From Candidatus Sulfotelmatobacter sp. (GTDB lineage: Bacteria > Eisenbacteria > RBG-16-71-46), in NCBI GenBank assembly GCA_035498555.1, contig DATKAB010000198.1:1-48620 (forward strand): a stretch of DNA of 48,620 bases. The letters run 5' to 3'. Positions 30,787 to 38,652 of the stretch are shown here, one piece after another. Positions within the stretch are counted from its first letter, which is position 1, and every line of letters begins with the position of its first letter. The translations under genes and the position numbers were made by a program. The notes below the pieces were generated by a model, which saw only the letters and a list, made by a program, of their open reading frames with translations, had not been told where the DNA came from and ran no database searches.

Positions 30787-30926
30787 GACCGATCTCCCGA
30801 GTGGATCGGCTCGCGTGATTCCCGAGGGGTGGAGTGCGCCGGCGGATCGCTGGCGGGGAATGTCTCCTCGAGGCTCTCGTCGAGGGCGAGCTCGGCCGGC
30901 GACTCCTCGAGACGATCGCGATTCAT
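30783..30926 (-). CDS. 47-residue acidic protein (DESLEETFPASDPPA family)
   Basis: A tiny gene starting ATG 30926 after a strong GAGGAGGA six bases upstream. The product begins MNRDRLEESPAELALDESLE and continues ETFPASDPPAHSTPRES. The (L)DE.LEETFPASDP core is a recurring motif in short conserved proteins of proteobacteria and relatives, of unknown function. It is acidic and probably disordered. The downstream partner at 30604 is strongly basic and overlaps by four bases, so the two may bind each other. Pairing and charge are seen; the interaction is inference. Confidence 0.75.
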   Translation of the reverse strand: MNRDRLEESPAELALDESLEETFPASDPPAHSTPRESREPIHSGDRS

Positions 30927-31205
30927 GAAGATTCCTCCTCTGCGAAGTGCTCGCTCAGGCTGCGCTCCCGACTTCGAAGAAGTGTCACGAGGTTGACCAG
31001 CCCCACGTTTGTAATCCCTGCTCTCGATCGTACCTCCTTACACGCGCTGCCGTTCGAATGAACTCGAACTCGCCGGGGCACGCCCCTTCGCTCCTCACGA
31101 CTTGGCGGGTTTTCCGGATGCGTGGCACGAGCGGTGCTCGATCCTCGATTCGCGGGGCTTCTCGAGCGATGCCCCGGCACTCCACCAGGCCGAACGGAGG
31201 AGAAC

Positions 31206-31691
31206 ATGAAACATCTCCTGATGAAGGGCAGGGCCGCAGCCATCGCGTCGGTCGCGATCCTGTGCGCGGCGGCGTCGCTGGCGGCGGGGGTCGCCCGCGC
31301 GGAGACGACCACCGACCTGCGGGCCGGAGTCTTCATGGACGAAAACGCGGTCGGCTTCGGCGCGGGCGTGCTCACGCCGATGGGCTCGGAGACGCGCTGG
31401 TATTTCAATCCGAACCTGGAATTCGGGGTGGGCGATCACGAGAACATCGTGACCATGAACGGCGACTTCCACTACGACCTGCCGCAGAGGTCGCGCGTGT
31501 CGGTGTGGATGGGAGCCGGACCCGCGGTGGTGGTCCAGGACCCCGACGAAGGCAGCTCGCGAACCGATCTCGGACTGAATGTGCTGACCGGCGTCGGCGG
31601 CACGTCCGGCTCGGTGCGACCGTACGCTCAACTGAAGGGCGTGCTGGCGGATCAGGGACAGGTGGTGCTGCAGGGAGGCATCCGCTTCTGA
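31206..31691 (+). CDS. Small outer-membrane beta-barrel protein
   Basis: 161 residues. GGAGGAG lies four to five bases before ATG 31206, which fixes the start. Signal peptide (AAAIASVAILCAAASLAAGV with ARA-E cleavage), then about eight strands: TTDLRAGVFMDENAVGFGAG, RWYFNPNLEFGVGDHENIV, RVSVWMGAGPAVVVQD, TDLGLNVLTGVGG and the end QVVLQGGIRF with C-terminal Phe. Size and layout fit an OmpA/OmpX-like 8-stranded barrel. The leader contains a hairpin (CGGGGC ... GCCCCG, 31153-31176) that could affect expression. Confidence 0.82.
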   Translation: MKHLLMKGRAAAIASVAILCAAASLAAGVARAETTTDLRAGVFMDENAVGFGAGVLTPMGSETRWYFNPNLEFGVGDHENIVTMNGDFHYDLPQRSRVSVWMGAGPAVVVQDPDEGSSRTDLGLNVLTGVGGTSGSVRPYAQLKGVLADQGQVVLQGGIRF

Positions 31692-31717
31692 GGCGGAAGT
31701 GAAGCGAAGCGATCGCG

Positions 31718-31758
31718 GGGCGCCGTCGGACGCGAGCCGTCAGGGTTCGACGGCGCCC
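31718..31758. terminator. Hairpin between convergent genes
   Basis: GGGCGCCGTCG (31718-31728) and CGACGGCGCCC (31748-31758) are perfect complements with a 19-base loop. It lies between the stop of the barrel gene (31691) and that of the hydrolase gene (31772) and can serve both. There is no T run. Confidence 0.5.
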
Positions 31759-31771
31759 GGCCCCATGCGGG

Positions 31772-33715
31772 TCACCTCGGATTCGCCGCTCCGGCCGCCG
31801 CCCGTTCCAGCTTCACGCGCCGCGACTGCTGATCGAACGTGATCCGAAGCTCCGAGAGCACTCGCGAGCCGACGTTGGCGCCGCCCATCACCGGTTGAAA
31901 GGTGACGGTCGGATGTTCGAAGCGCAGCCCGCCGAGCGCGATCGTCCCGCTGAGATCGGCGGCCCTGATCTCGAACGTGTTCGAAACCGTGCGGGCGCGT
32001 CCCACCACTCGGGGCTCGGAGGCGAGATGAAGCTGAGACATCAGCGAGTCGGGCAGCATGAAGCCGCCCATCGATCCGGCGTCGACATCCGCAGGCAAGG
32101 TGTGGCCGTCCACGTCGAGGGCGACGTTGGGAATTCCGCGACTGGCGTCGAACTCCAGGATGTCGCGGCCATTGGCTTCGGGAAGCGTGCCGCGCTCGAT
32201 TCGGAGCAGGTGGGCCGGGTAGTCGAGCGTGAACAGGCAGTGCTCGAACAGCCCGAACCCGATGATGCCGTCGATGGAGTCGCGTCCGGCCATCGGCTCG
32301 TTGTACGAGCGAACCGCCGCCACCAGTCCGCCGAACCGCGCTCCGCCGATCGAGAGCGAGTCCACCTGCACGAGCGGCATGCTGCGACGATTGCGGCCGC
32401 TGGGATCGCCGGCCTGCACCTCGCCGATCGGCTCGAGGCCCAGCCGCGCCATGAGCGTGGAATCCACGCGCAGCGAACCGGCGGCGCCGGTGTCGATCGC
32501 GAAGCGGAACGGGCCCCTGCCGTTGAGCGTCACCTGCACCAGCGGCAGGTGACCGGCTTGCGCCATCGGCACCACCACTGGCGTTGCCGGCAGCGCGGTG
32601 CGCTGCGGGCCATGGGGTCGTTGCATTTCACCCGGGCCGCCGGGGCCCCCGCGGATGAAGGTCTGGTGCAGCGGTGGTCCGCCGACCTCCTGCCCGCCCT
32701 TGATCGGCGGGATCGCGCCGGCGTGCACCAGCAGGTCGCGCGTCCACATCGTGACCTGCTCGGCCGCGGGCGGATCGTAGTTCGCGAGCGCGATGACGGT
32801 GTAGGGGCCGGCGATCTCGACCATGGCGTTCACGCCCATCGTGCCGCCCGCGAATCCCATGCCCTGCACCGGCGGAAGCCCCAGTCTGCCCGCGCGCAAC
32901 GCGTCGGCGAATCGCTCCAGATCGTCCACGGTCGAATAGCCGCCGCCCGCCGAGCTGCCACGCATCGGCAGAAAGTCCTGGTTCGACTGGCGCGGCGCGT
33001 CCGAGGCGGCGTCGGGCGGGCGGGTGTAGCCAATCGCGAGATTCGGGACGCTCTCGTCTCGCGCGTAGGAGTCGGTCGACTTCATCCCGGCGGGCCGATA
33101 GACGTGCTCGCGCACGAAATCGTAATAGCTCTGGCCCGAGACCCTCTCGATGATCGCACCGAGCAGCACGTAGCCGGTGTTCGAATACTCCTGCCGGGTC
33201 CCGGGCTCGAACAGCAGCGGCTCGTCGCGAACCACGTCCATGTAGTCGCGAATGGTCCGCAACCGATCGCGCGCTTCGACCATGCGGTCGCCGAACATGC
33301 GCCCGGTGCCGGCCCGATGGTCGAGCAGCTCCTGAATGGTGATCTTGCCGCCTTTGTCGATCGGGTAGTCGGGCAGGTAGCGCGAGATGGTGTCGCCGAG
33401 CCCGAGCTTGCCGGCGGCCGCCAGCTGCGCAATCGCGACGTGCGTGAACTGTTTGTTGATCGAGCCGATGTTGAACTTCGTGTCCGGGCGATTGGGCCGC
33501 TTCTCGGCCTGGGAGGCGAAACCGTAGGCCTTGCGCAACAAGACCTGGTCACCGCGCGCGAACAGGATCGCCCCCGAGAACGCGTCGGCGCCCGCGAGCG
33601 AGTCCACGTGGGCCTGGAGCGCGGCGGTCACCTGTGCGTCGGACATCGCGCGCGAAGCAGGCGCGGGCGCAGCGGTTGCGAGCATCGAAACCAGCGAGAT
33701 CGGAACGGCGAACAT
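31772..33715 (-). CDS. Beta-lactamase-type serine hydrolase fused to a retropepsin-like aspartic protease
   Basis: A 647-residue exported fusion. The signal peptide is MFAVPISLVSMLATAAPAPA, and the start at 33715 follows GGAGGA by about seven bases. Residues 28-330 form a class C beta-lactamase/DD-peptidase fold with nucleophile Ser85 in FNIGSINKQF (SxxK) and Tyr177-Ser-Asn in QEYSNTGY. A Gly/Pro-rich linker (RGGPGGPGEMQRPHGPQ) lies at about 354-371. Residues 385-647 are retropepsin-like, with FAIDTGAAGS (Asp408) and a second half with ADVDAGSMGG (Asp545), so the two Asp needed for catalysis are in one chain. Both parts act outside the cytoplasm, cleaving peptide or ester bonds; the substrates are unknown. 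It lies downstream of a two-component system and has that system's putative binding box 72 bases before its start. Confidence 0.88.
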   Translation of the reverse strand: MFAVPISLVSMLATAAPAPASRAMSDAQVTAALQAHVDSLAGADAFSGAILFARGDQVLLRKAYGFASQAEKRPNRPDTKFNIGSINKQFTHVAIAQLAAAGKLGLGDTISRYLPDYPIDKGGKITIQELLDHRAGTGRMFGDRMVEARDRLRTIRDYMDVVRDEPLLFEPGTRQEYSNTGYVLLGAIIERVSGQSYYDFVREHVYRPAGMKSTDSYARDESVPNLAIGYTRPPDAASDAPRQSNQDFLPMRGSSAGGGYSTVDDLERFADALRAGRLGLPPVQGMGFAGGTMGVNAMVEIAGPYTVIALANYDPPAAEQVTMWTRDLLVHAGAIPPIKGGQEVGGPPLHQTFIRGGPGGPGEMQRPHGPQRTALPATPVVVPMAQAGHLPLVQVTLNGRGPFRFAIDTGAAGSLRVDSTLMARLGLEPIGEVQAGDPSGRNRRSMPLVQVDSLSIGGARFGGLVAAVRSYNEPMAGRDSIDGIIGFGLFEHCLFTLDYPAHLLRIERGTLPEANGRDILEFDASRGIPNVALDVDGHTLPADVDAGSMGGFMLPDSLMSQLHLASEPRVVGRARTVSNTFEIRAADLSGTIALGGLRFEHPTVTFQPVMGGANVGSRVLSELRITFDQQSRRVKLERAAAGAANPR

Positions 33716-33786
33716 CACGAAATCCTCCACAGGGCGCGGCAAGGTCGAGCTGCGATGCGAACGCGAACCACGCTAGCCGGCTCCTG

Positions 33787-33803
33787 TGAAGACTTCATGA
33801 AGG
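33787..33803 (-). promoter_or_regulatory. Putative response-regulator box upstream of the fusion hydrolase
   Basis: TGAAGACTTCATGAAGG contains TGAAG twice at 11-bp spacing, the geometry of OmpR/PhoB-type binding sites. It overlaps the histidine-kinase stop codon and lies 72-88 bases before the hydrolase start. The same box, in the same orientation, precedes the regulator gene (35971-35987). Confidence 0.55.
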
Positions 33804-35231
33804 CGAGGCGATGGGGAGCGAAAGGGTGAATCGCGCCCCGCTTCCCGGCGGACTCTCTGCGCGAATGCTCCCGCCGTGCGCCAGGGCCAGCTGGCGCACG
33901 ATCGCGAGGCCGAGGCCGGCGCCGCCGCTCGAGCGAGCGCGCGAGGGATCGGCGCGATAGAAGCGATCGAAGACGTGGGGGAGATGTTCCGGGGCGATTC
34001 CCGTCCCGGCGTCGGAAACCGATACCTCGAGGTGGTCGCCGGCGCGCGTCGCGTCGACCGCGATCTCGCCGCCATCCGGGCTGTGGGTGAGGGCGTTCTC
34101 GAGCAGATTGCGCAGGATCTGCCCGAGTCGAAGCGGATCCACCAGCGCGCCGGGCAGACCGGAGGCGACGCGCGGCACGAGCGTGATCCGCCTCCCGGCA
34201 GCGCGCGCGGCAATCGCCCCCAGGGCCTCCGCGACCGCGCGTCCCAGATCCACGGGCGCGCGATGGAGCGGCAGCTGCCCGGCCTCGGCCAGCGCCAGGT
34301 CCTGGAGGTCGTTGACGAGCCGCGTGAGAAAGGCGATCTCCTCCAGCAGCGAGCGCAGCCCTTCCGGGGTCACCGGGGTCAGCCCGTCCTCGAGAGCCTC
34401 GATCTGGCAGCGGAGATTGGTGAGCGGCGTTCGCAGCTCGTGCGCCACGTCGGTTACCAGCGCCCGCCGGAGCGACTCGGTGCGCTCGAGCGAGGCCGCC
34501 ATCGCGTTGAACGCGTGCGCGAGCTCGCCGATCTCGTCGCGCGAACGAATCGCGATGCGCTGCCCGAGGTCGCCGGACTCCATGCGCCGCGCCGCGCGCG
34601 TCAGCTCCTCCACCGGTCCGAGAATGCGGCGCGAGAGTGCGAGCGAGAGCAAGAGCGCCAGCAGGCCGGCGCCGAGGACCGCGTACAGGAGCCAGCGATT
34701 GACCGCGGGCAGGAACCCGGTTTCGCGTTCCAGTCCCGGCCCGGGATCGCGCGGGAAGGGAAGCAGCGTTCCGAGAGCCGACCCGTCGGCCGCGCGCACG
34801 ATTGCGGGACGCGCGGCGGCGATCATGACGTGACGCAGCGTCGGAACACCCTCGCGGACCTCGGCGCGATCCACCTCGATCACCCCATCGGCACGAAAGC
34901 GCACCCGCGCCGCGCGCAGCTCCGGCGTGCTCGCCGCCAGGACGCGGCCGGTGGAGTCCACCAGCAGCAGATTCTGGTCGAGGGGACGGGCGATCCGCGA
35001 CAGAGCCGAATCCATCGCCACCGAATCGCGCAGCGCGGGCGCGTCCGTCGCCGCCAGGCGCGCCGAGAGCAGTTCGGCCGCGTCGCTCAGGCTCTTGCCG
35101 CGCACCCGGCTCTCGAGGCGCTGGAATTCGGTGCGCACCGCGAGTCGCGACACCAGCGCCGCCGTCACCAGCGCGACACCGGTCACCGCCACCGCCAGCA
35201 GCAGCAGCCGCGCCCGCAGGCTACGAAGCAT
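33795..35231 (-). CDS. Sensor histidine kinase (HAMP-HisKA-HATPase)
   Basis: 478 residues. Membrane helix 1 at about 8-30, a periplasmic sensor of about 145 residues (ending GLERETGFLPAVNRW), helix 2 at about 181-200, and HAMP at 201-253 (RRILGPVEELTRAARRMESG). HisKA follows with phospho-acceptor His264 in TDVAHELRTPLTNLRCQIEA. The HATPase_c domain has LGQILRNLLENALTHSPDGG (N box), VSDAGTGIAPEHLPHVFDRF (G1/F box) and GAGLGLAIVRQLALAHGG (G2). It autophosphorylates and passes phosphate to the regulator encoded just upstream, whose gene it overlaps by 11 bases. The ligand sensed is unknown; the layout is BaeS-like. Confidence 0.95.
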   Translation of the reverse strand: MLRSLRARLLLLAVAVTGVALVTAALVSRLAVRTEFQRLESRVRGKSLSDAAELLSARLAATDAPALRDSVAMDSALSRIARPLDQNLLLVDSTGRVLAASTPELRAARVRFRADGVIEVDRAEVREGVPTLRHVMIAAARPAIVRAADGSALGTLLPFPRDPGPGLERETGFLPAVNRWLLYAVLGAGLLALLLSLALSRRILGPVEELTRAARRMESGDLGQRIAIRSRDEIGELAHAFNAMAASLERTESLRRALVTDVAHELRTPLTNLRCQIEALEDGLTPVTPEGLRSLLEEIAFLTRLVNDLQDLALAEAGQLPLHRAPVDLGRAVAEALGAIAARAAGRRITLVPRVASGLPGALVDPLRLGQILRNLLENALTHSPDGGEIAVDATRAGDHLEVSVSDAGTGIAPEHLPHVFDRFYRADPSRARSSGGAGLGLAIVRQLALAHGGSIRAESPPGSGARFTLSLPIASPS

Positions 35232-35922
35232 GCTTCGGATCCGCGAGCCGGTAGCCGACGCCGAACACCGTGAGGATCCACTCCGGCTCGGCGGGGTCGC
35301 GCTCCAGCTTGCGGCGCAGGTTCACGACGTGGGCGTCCACGGTGCGATCGAGCGCTTCGTAGCCCGGGCCGAACGCCCGCTCGACCAGCTCCTCACGCGT
35401 GAACGCGCGGCCCGGAGATCGCGCCAGCGCCTCGAGCAACGCGAACTCGCGAGGCGTGAGCGTCACGCGGCGCGCACCGATCCGCACTTCGCGCCGGGCC
35501 GGATCGACGCGCAACTCGCCGAGCGCGATCGGCTGGCGATCGCGAGCCCCGGCCGGGAACCGGCGTAGCACCGCCCGAACCCGCGCCACCAGCTCGCGCG
35601 GACTGAATGGCTTGCACACGTAGTCGTCCGCGCCGGCGTCGAGGCCCTCCAGCCGATCCTCCTCGGTGGTGCGCGCAGTGAGCAGGATGATCGGCACCTC
35701 GGATTCCTCGCGGAGCGAACGACACACCGCCAGCCCGTCCACGCCGGGCAGCATCCGGTCGAGCACGATCAGGTGGGGCGTCGGATTCGTGCGCGCCTGC
35801 TCGAGCGCCGCGCGGCCATTCGCGGCGACCGCGACCGCGTAGCCGGCATTTTCGAGGTAGAGACGCACCGAGGCGACCGTCTTCGGGTCGTCCTCGGCGA
35901 TCAGAATGCGGGTCTTCGGCAT
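35221..35922 (-). CDS. OmpR-family response regulator
   Basis: 233 residues. The receiver domain (1-120) has the acidic pocket Glu10-Asp11-Asp12, phospho-acceptor Asp55 in LIVLDRMLPGVDGLAV, the LLTART switch Thr and the conserved Lys in YVCKPFSPREL. The winged-helix domain (135-230) has VTLTPREFALLEALARSPGR, ALDRTVDAHVVNLRRKLERD and ILTVFGVGYRL. It forms an operon with the overlapping kinase gene. The start is placed at MPKTRILIAEDD (35922). A possible direct-repeat box for this regulator lies 49-65 bases upstream (35971-35987) and another before the fusion hydrolase gene, so it probably autoregulates and controls the hydrolase. Confidence 0.95.
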   Translation of the reverse strand: MPKTRILIAEDDPKTVASVRLYLENAGYAVAVAANGRAALEQARTNPTPHLIVLDRMLPGVDGLAVCRSLREESEVPIILLTARTTEEDRLEGLDAGADDYVCKPFSPRELVARVRAVLRRFPAGARDRQPIALGELRVDPARREVRIGARRVTLTPREFALLEALARSPGRAFTREELVERAFGPGYEALDRTVDAHVVNLRRKLERDPAEPEWILTVFGVGYRLADPKHAS

Positions 35923-35970
35923 GGTCGAGGCGTTCTCCGGCAGGTCGGACCGGAGCATCTCAGGAATCTA

Positions 35971-35987
35971 TGAAGATTTCATGAGAA
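35971..35987 (-). promoter_or_regulatory. Putative autoregulatory box of the response regulator
   Basis: TGAAGATTTCATGAGAA matches the box at 33787-33803 in 14 of 17 positions, with TGAAG and TGAGA at 11-bp spacing. It lies 49-65 bases before the regulator start, where an activator of its own operon would bind. Confidence 0.55.
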
Positions 35988-36023
35988 TGGCGCGAGCGGC
36001 CCGGACGGTCGGGTGGCCGGGGA

Positions 36024-36203
36024 CTAGGGCTTGTGGACCGTGAGATCGCCGCGCATCTCGCCGCCGATCTCGAGGCCCGCGGGCTGGAGCAACTCCTGAA
36101 ACAGCCCGCCATCGAAGTTCGCGAGCTTCGCGTCGTGGCCTTCCGCTCGCACCACGAGATGGGGGAGGGCGCGAAACTCGGCCGATGAGCGCGCGACTCG
36201 CAT
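36024..36203 (-). CDS. 59-residue hypothetical protein, coupled to the PAP2 gene
   Basis: The PAP2 stop and this start overlap as TGATG (36205-36201), so ribosomes could re-initiate here. The product begins MRVARSSAEFRALPHLVVRA and continues EGHDAKLANFDGGLFQELLQ, PAGLEIGGEMRGDLTVHKP. I do not recognise a family. Composition and codon use are gene-like, and the segment GLEIGGEMRGDLTVHKP looks like the end of a beta domain. It could be a small partner of the phosphatase, or the displaced end of a once longer protein. Confidence 0.5.
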   Translation of the reverse strand: MRVARSSAEFRALPHLVVRAEGHDAKLANFDGGLFQELLQPAGLEIGGEMRGDLTVHKP

Positions 36204-36997
36204 CAGAACGCCCACGCGACGGCGACCGTTTCACCCCGCCGTTCGGGCATCAGCCACGCCGAGAACCGTCCGCCGAGCGCATCGCGCCGTCGCAAGTAGT
36301 CCTCGGTCTTCTCGGCGCTCCACACTCCGAGCGCGGCGCCGGCCACCACGTCGCTCGGCCAGTGCCAGCCGTCGTGCACGCGCGACCAGCCGACCAGCCC
36401 GGCGAGCGGATACGCCACCCACGGCACCCAGCGCGCGTGCGTCTCGCGGGTGAGCCCGGCGGCGGCGGCGAACGCCACCGTGGTGTGCCCCGAGGGAAAC
36501 GAGTCGAAGCCCGAGAAGGGGTGGAACTCATCGGGATCGCCGGGAGTCTGGAAGGGTCGAGTTCGCCCGAACGACACCTTGAGCGCCTCGCAGGCAACCG
36601 CCGATGCGCAGATCCCGGCGCCGATTCGAATGCTCGCGCGCGTCACCCCCGGCTGCCCGAGCACCGGGCCCGCCGCCAGCCCGGCCAACAGCAGGGGTGC
36701 GAGCACGGTGGCGGTCCCGAATGGGGTCGCCAGGTCGGAGATCTTCTCAGCCGGATCTCCGCCGGCGCCCTTCAGCTGACCCGCCATCCAGTGATCCGAC
36801 TGGCCGATCGCGAGCACGCCGGCCGCAACCACCGCACCCAGCCACATGTCCGAACGCGAGAATGTGGGGGTCGAGTCGGCGGGCGTCATCGAGGTTTGAG
36901 CGACAGCCCCGCCCGGAGACGCGGCCAGCGCGAGCGCCAGGAGGCATGGGCCGAGCCGTCGTTCCCGTCGAGAACCCATCGATTCCGCAAAGCGCAT
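36203..36997 (-). CDS. PAP2-family phosphatase
   Basis: A 264-residue envelope phosphatase with all three PAP2 motifs: KVSFGRTRP at 140-148, SFPSGHTT with PSGH at 168-171, and SRVHDGWHWPSD at 205-216 (phosphohistidine site). These enzymes dephosphorylate phosphatidic acid, undecaprenyl or lipid A phosphates. A signal peptide (CLLALALAASPGGAVAQ) and a C-terminus that ends in a strand with final Phe (LMPERRGETVAVAWAF) suggest an outer-membrane-facing rather than classic six-helix inner-membrane form. This is inference. The start is taken at MRFAESMGSR (36997); MGSRRERR (36979) is possible. The open frame further upstream is not protein-like. Followed by a coupled small gene. Confidence 0.92.
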   Translation of the reverse strand: MRFAESMGSRRERRLGPCLLALALAASPGGAVAQTSMTPADSTPTFSRSDMWLGAVVAAGVLAIGQSDHWMAGQLKGAGGDPAEKISDLATPFGTATVLAPLLLAGLAAGPVLGQPGVTRASIRIGAGICASAVACEALKVSFGRTRPFQTPGDPDEFHPFSGFDSFPSGHTTVAFAAAAGLTRETHARWVPWVAYPLAGLVGWSRVHDGWHWPSDVVAGAALGVWSAEKTEDYLRRRDALGGRFSAWLMPERRGETVAVAWAF

Positions 36998-37307
36998 GGC
37001 GGGCAGGCGCTGTCCCTCCGTGGTGCGCGGGGGAGTCCGATGTCCCGCGCCCCCTCGCGAGGCCCGCGGCGCACTCACTTTAGTCGATTTCCCCGTGGTC
37101 CATGCGCCGCTCTCCCCGCGCTCCGCGCGTATGAGGGCCAGGAGCCGGACATCCGCCGAATTTTGTCGTCGAGGATTGGACCTCGCCCGAACGATTTTCG
37201 CCGGGGGCCGATTCGGGAGGGGTGGCCCTAAGTCGACCCCGCCGCCGGGGGCCGTTTCTTCGGGAGATTCTCGGTGTGACGGCCGCTCCAATCGGGCGTT
37301 CCTCTCA
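36998..37307. other. Intergenic stretch upstream of PAP2
   Basis: I see no gene in these 310 bases. A GC-rich dyad, CCCCG...CGGGG near 37237-37250, followed by GCCGTTTCTT, could act as a weak terminator on the plus strand. Frames that stay open here have arginine-rich artefact composition. Confidence 0.35.
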
Positions 37308-37335
37308 TTGACATCACTCGAGGATCACGCACAAT
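37308..37335 (+). promoter_or_regulatory. Sigma-70-type promoter
   Basis: TTGACA at 37308-37313, a 16-base spacer and CACAAT at 37330-37335, the same two hexamers as before the 19805 gene. Transcription would start near 37342, about 48 bases before the preferred start of the next gene. A second box, TAGGCT at 37377-37382, lies seven bases before that ATG and could serve a leaderless start. Confidence 0.55.
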
Positions 37336-37389
37336 GAAGCGTCCCAACGACCTCGTTGCGATGACATGCCCCACGGTAGGCTGCGACTT

Positions 37390-38652
37390 ATGAGCCGCAA
37401 CTCGAAATCCGTTCGAGCCGTGAAGGTTCAGGGCGAGCTGCTGGACGGTATTGACGCGATGGGCGCCGAGCTGCGCGAGGCGCTCGTGCCGGTGCTGCAG
37501 CGCGTCGCCGGACAACAGCCGCGCCCCACCCAGCTCACTCGCTCGCTCGGCCTCGACAAGAGCCTGGCGAGCCGGCTGGTCCGCGCCACCAACGCGCGCA
37601 CCGACCTCGAGCTGATGCACCTGGTGCCGTCTCCGGCGGGACTGCGCATCCTGGCGGATTCCGCCGCCTCACTGGTCGGAAAGGCTTCGTTGACTCGACT
37701 GCGCTCGGCGGCCCAGCGGCTCCAGGCGCTCATCGATGCCGCGCCGGGAGGGAGGGCCGCGATCGACGCGCGCATATCCGAATCCTCTGAAGTCGCGCGT
37801 GACACCCGCGAGCGCACCACTCGCCAGTCTGCGTTCAAGTCCATGTCGTACCTGATCGGCTATTACAGCGATCTCCTGGTCACTTCGCTGTTCGTGGTGC
37901 CGTCGGAGCGGGGGGACGGAGCGGACGGCCTCGAGATCAACCGGCGCTTCGGCCTGCGCCGCCTGCGCCGCAGCACGCCGGTGCCGATCATGGGATTCAC
38001 TCCCTGGCCCGACAGCGAGCAGCAGATCGATCACAGCCGGTTCGATTCCATCGAAGGTTCCGACGAGCCGCCGACTCCTGCGGAGGTGCTGATCCGAAAG
38101 TACTGCAGTCAGCCGATGCCTCGAATCGAGGTCGTGCGGACTCCGAGCGCCACCACCATGGTGCTGCCCGCCGATTCACCCGCGCAGGAAATCCCGAGGC
38201 TCACCTGGGCCTACCGGATCCGCAACAACGCGCCGCTCGATCCGGGCCCGGGCGTCTATCCGATCGGCGGATACATGTTGCTGGTTCCATGCCGCAGAAC
38301 CGTTCGCGACCTGTTCATCGCCGAGGACCTGTTCGCCGGAGCGACGCCGCAAGTCACGTTCGTGCTGCCGGAGCCTCATGCGCATCTGCGGCCGCCCAGT
38401 CAGCCCGGACCCATGCGCTTCGGCGAGGTTCACGTGTCCGGGTCGCTCGAACCGCTGCCCCGCTCCGAGCGCGCGCACTCGATTCCCGGTGTCGGGGATC
38501 ATGGCGCGGTGACACGCGAGGTGCTCGAGCGGGCCGGCCACGGCTCGACGCGCTTCCGCGGCTGGCGTTGCGAAATGGTCTATCCGGTGCCGCTGGTGCA
38601 GACCATGTTGTGGCTCTGGCTCCCGCACGCGACGTCCTACGAGAAATGGTGA
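37390..38652 (+). CDS. Conserved HTH-containing protein of unknown function
   Basis: A 420-residue soluble protein without a signal peptide. Residues 20-70 look like a winged helix: ELREALVPVLQRVAG, then QPRPTQLTRSLGLDKSLASR with LVRATN, a helix-turn-helix with LGLDKSLASRLVRA as recognition part. The next 80 residues are helical (TRLRSAAQRLQALIDAAPGG). The C-terminal 270 residues have VPIMGFTPWPDSEQQIDH, LTWAYRIRNNAPLDPGPGVY and RGWRCEMVYPVPLVQTMLWL and match no family I can name. The segment IGYYSDLLVTSLFVVPSE suggests a ligand-binding core. It could be a ligand-controlled transcription regulator. MPHGRLRL at 37366 is an alternative start; neither has a clear ribosome-binding site. Confidence 0.75.
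   Translation: MSRNSKSVRAVKVQGELLDGIDAMGAELREALVPVLQRVAGQQPRPTQLTRSLGLDKSLASRLVRATNARTDLELMHLVPSPAGLRILADSAASLVGKASLTRLRSAAQRLQALIDAAPGGRAAIDARISESSEVARDTRERTTRQSAFKSMSYLIGYYSDLLVTSLFVVPSERGDGADGLEINRRFGLRRLRRSTPVPIMGFTPWPDSEQQIDHSRFDSIEGSDEPPTPAEVLIRKYCSQPMPRIEVVRTPSATTMVLPADSPAQEIPRLTWAYRIRNNAPLDPGPGVYPIGGYMLLVPCRRTVRDLFIAEDLFAGATPQVTFVLPEPHAHLRPPSQPGPMRFGEVHVSGSLEPLPRSERAHSIPGVGDHGAVTREVLERAGHGSTRFRGWRCEMVYPVPLVQTMLWLWLPHATSYEKW

Noticed and set aside
31895-35273. Long plus-strand frames opposite the hydrolase, kinase and regulator genes
   Set aside because: These are antisense shadows of three well-supported genes.
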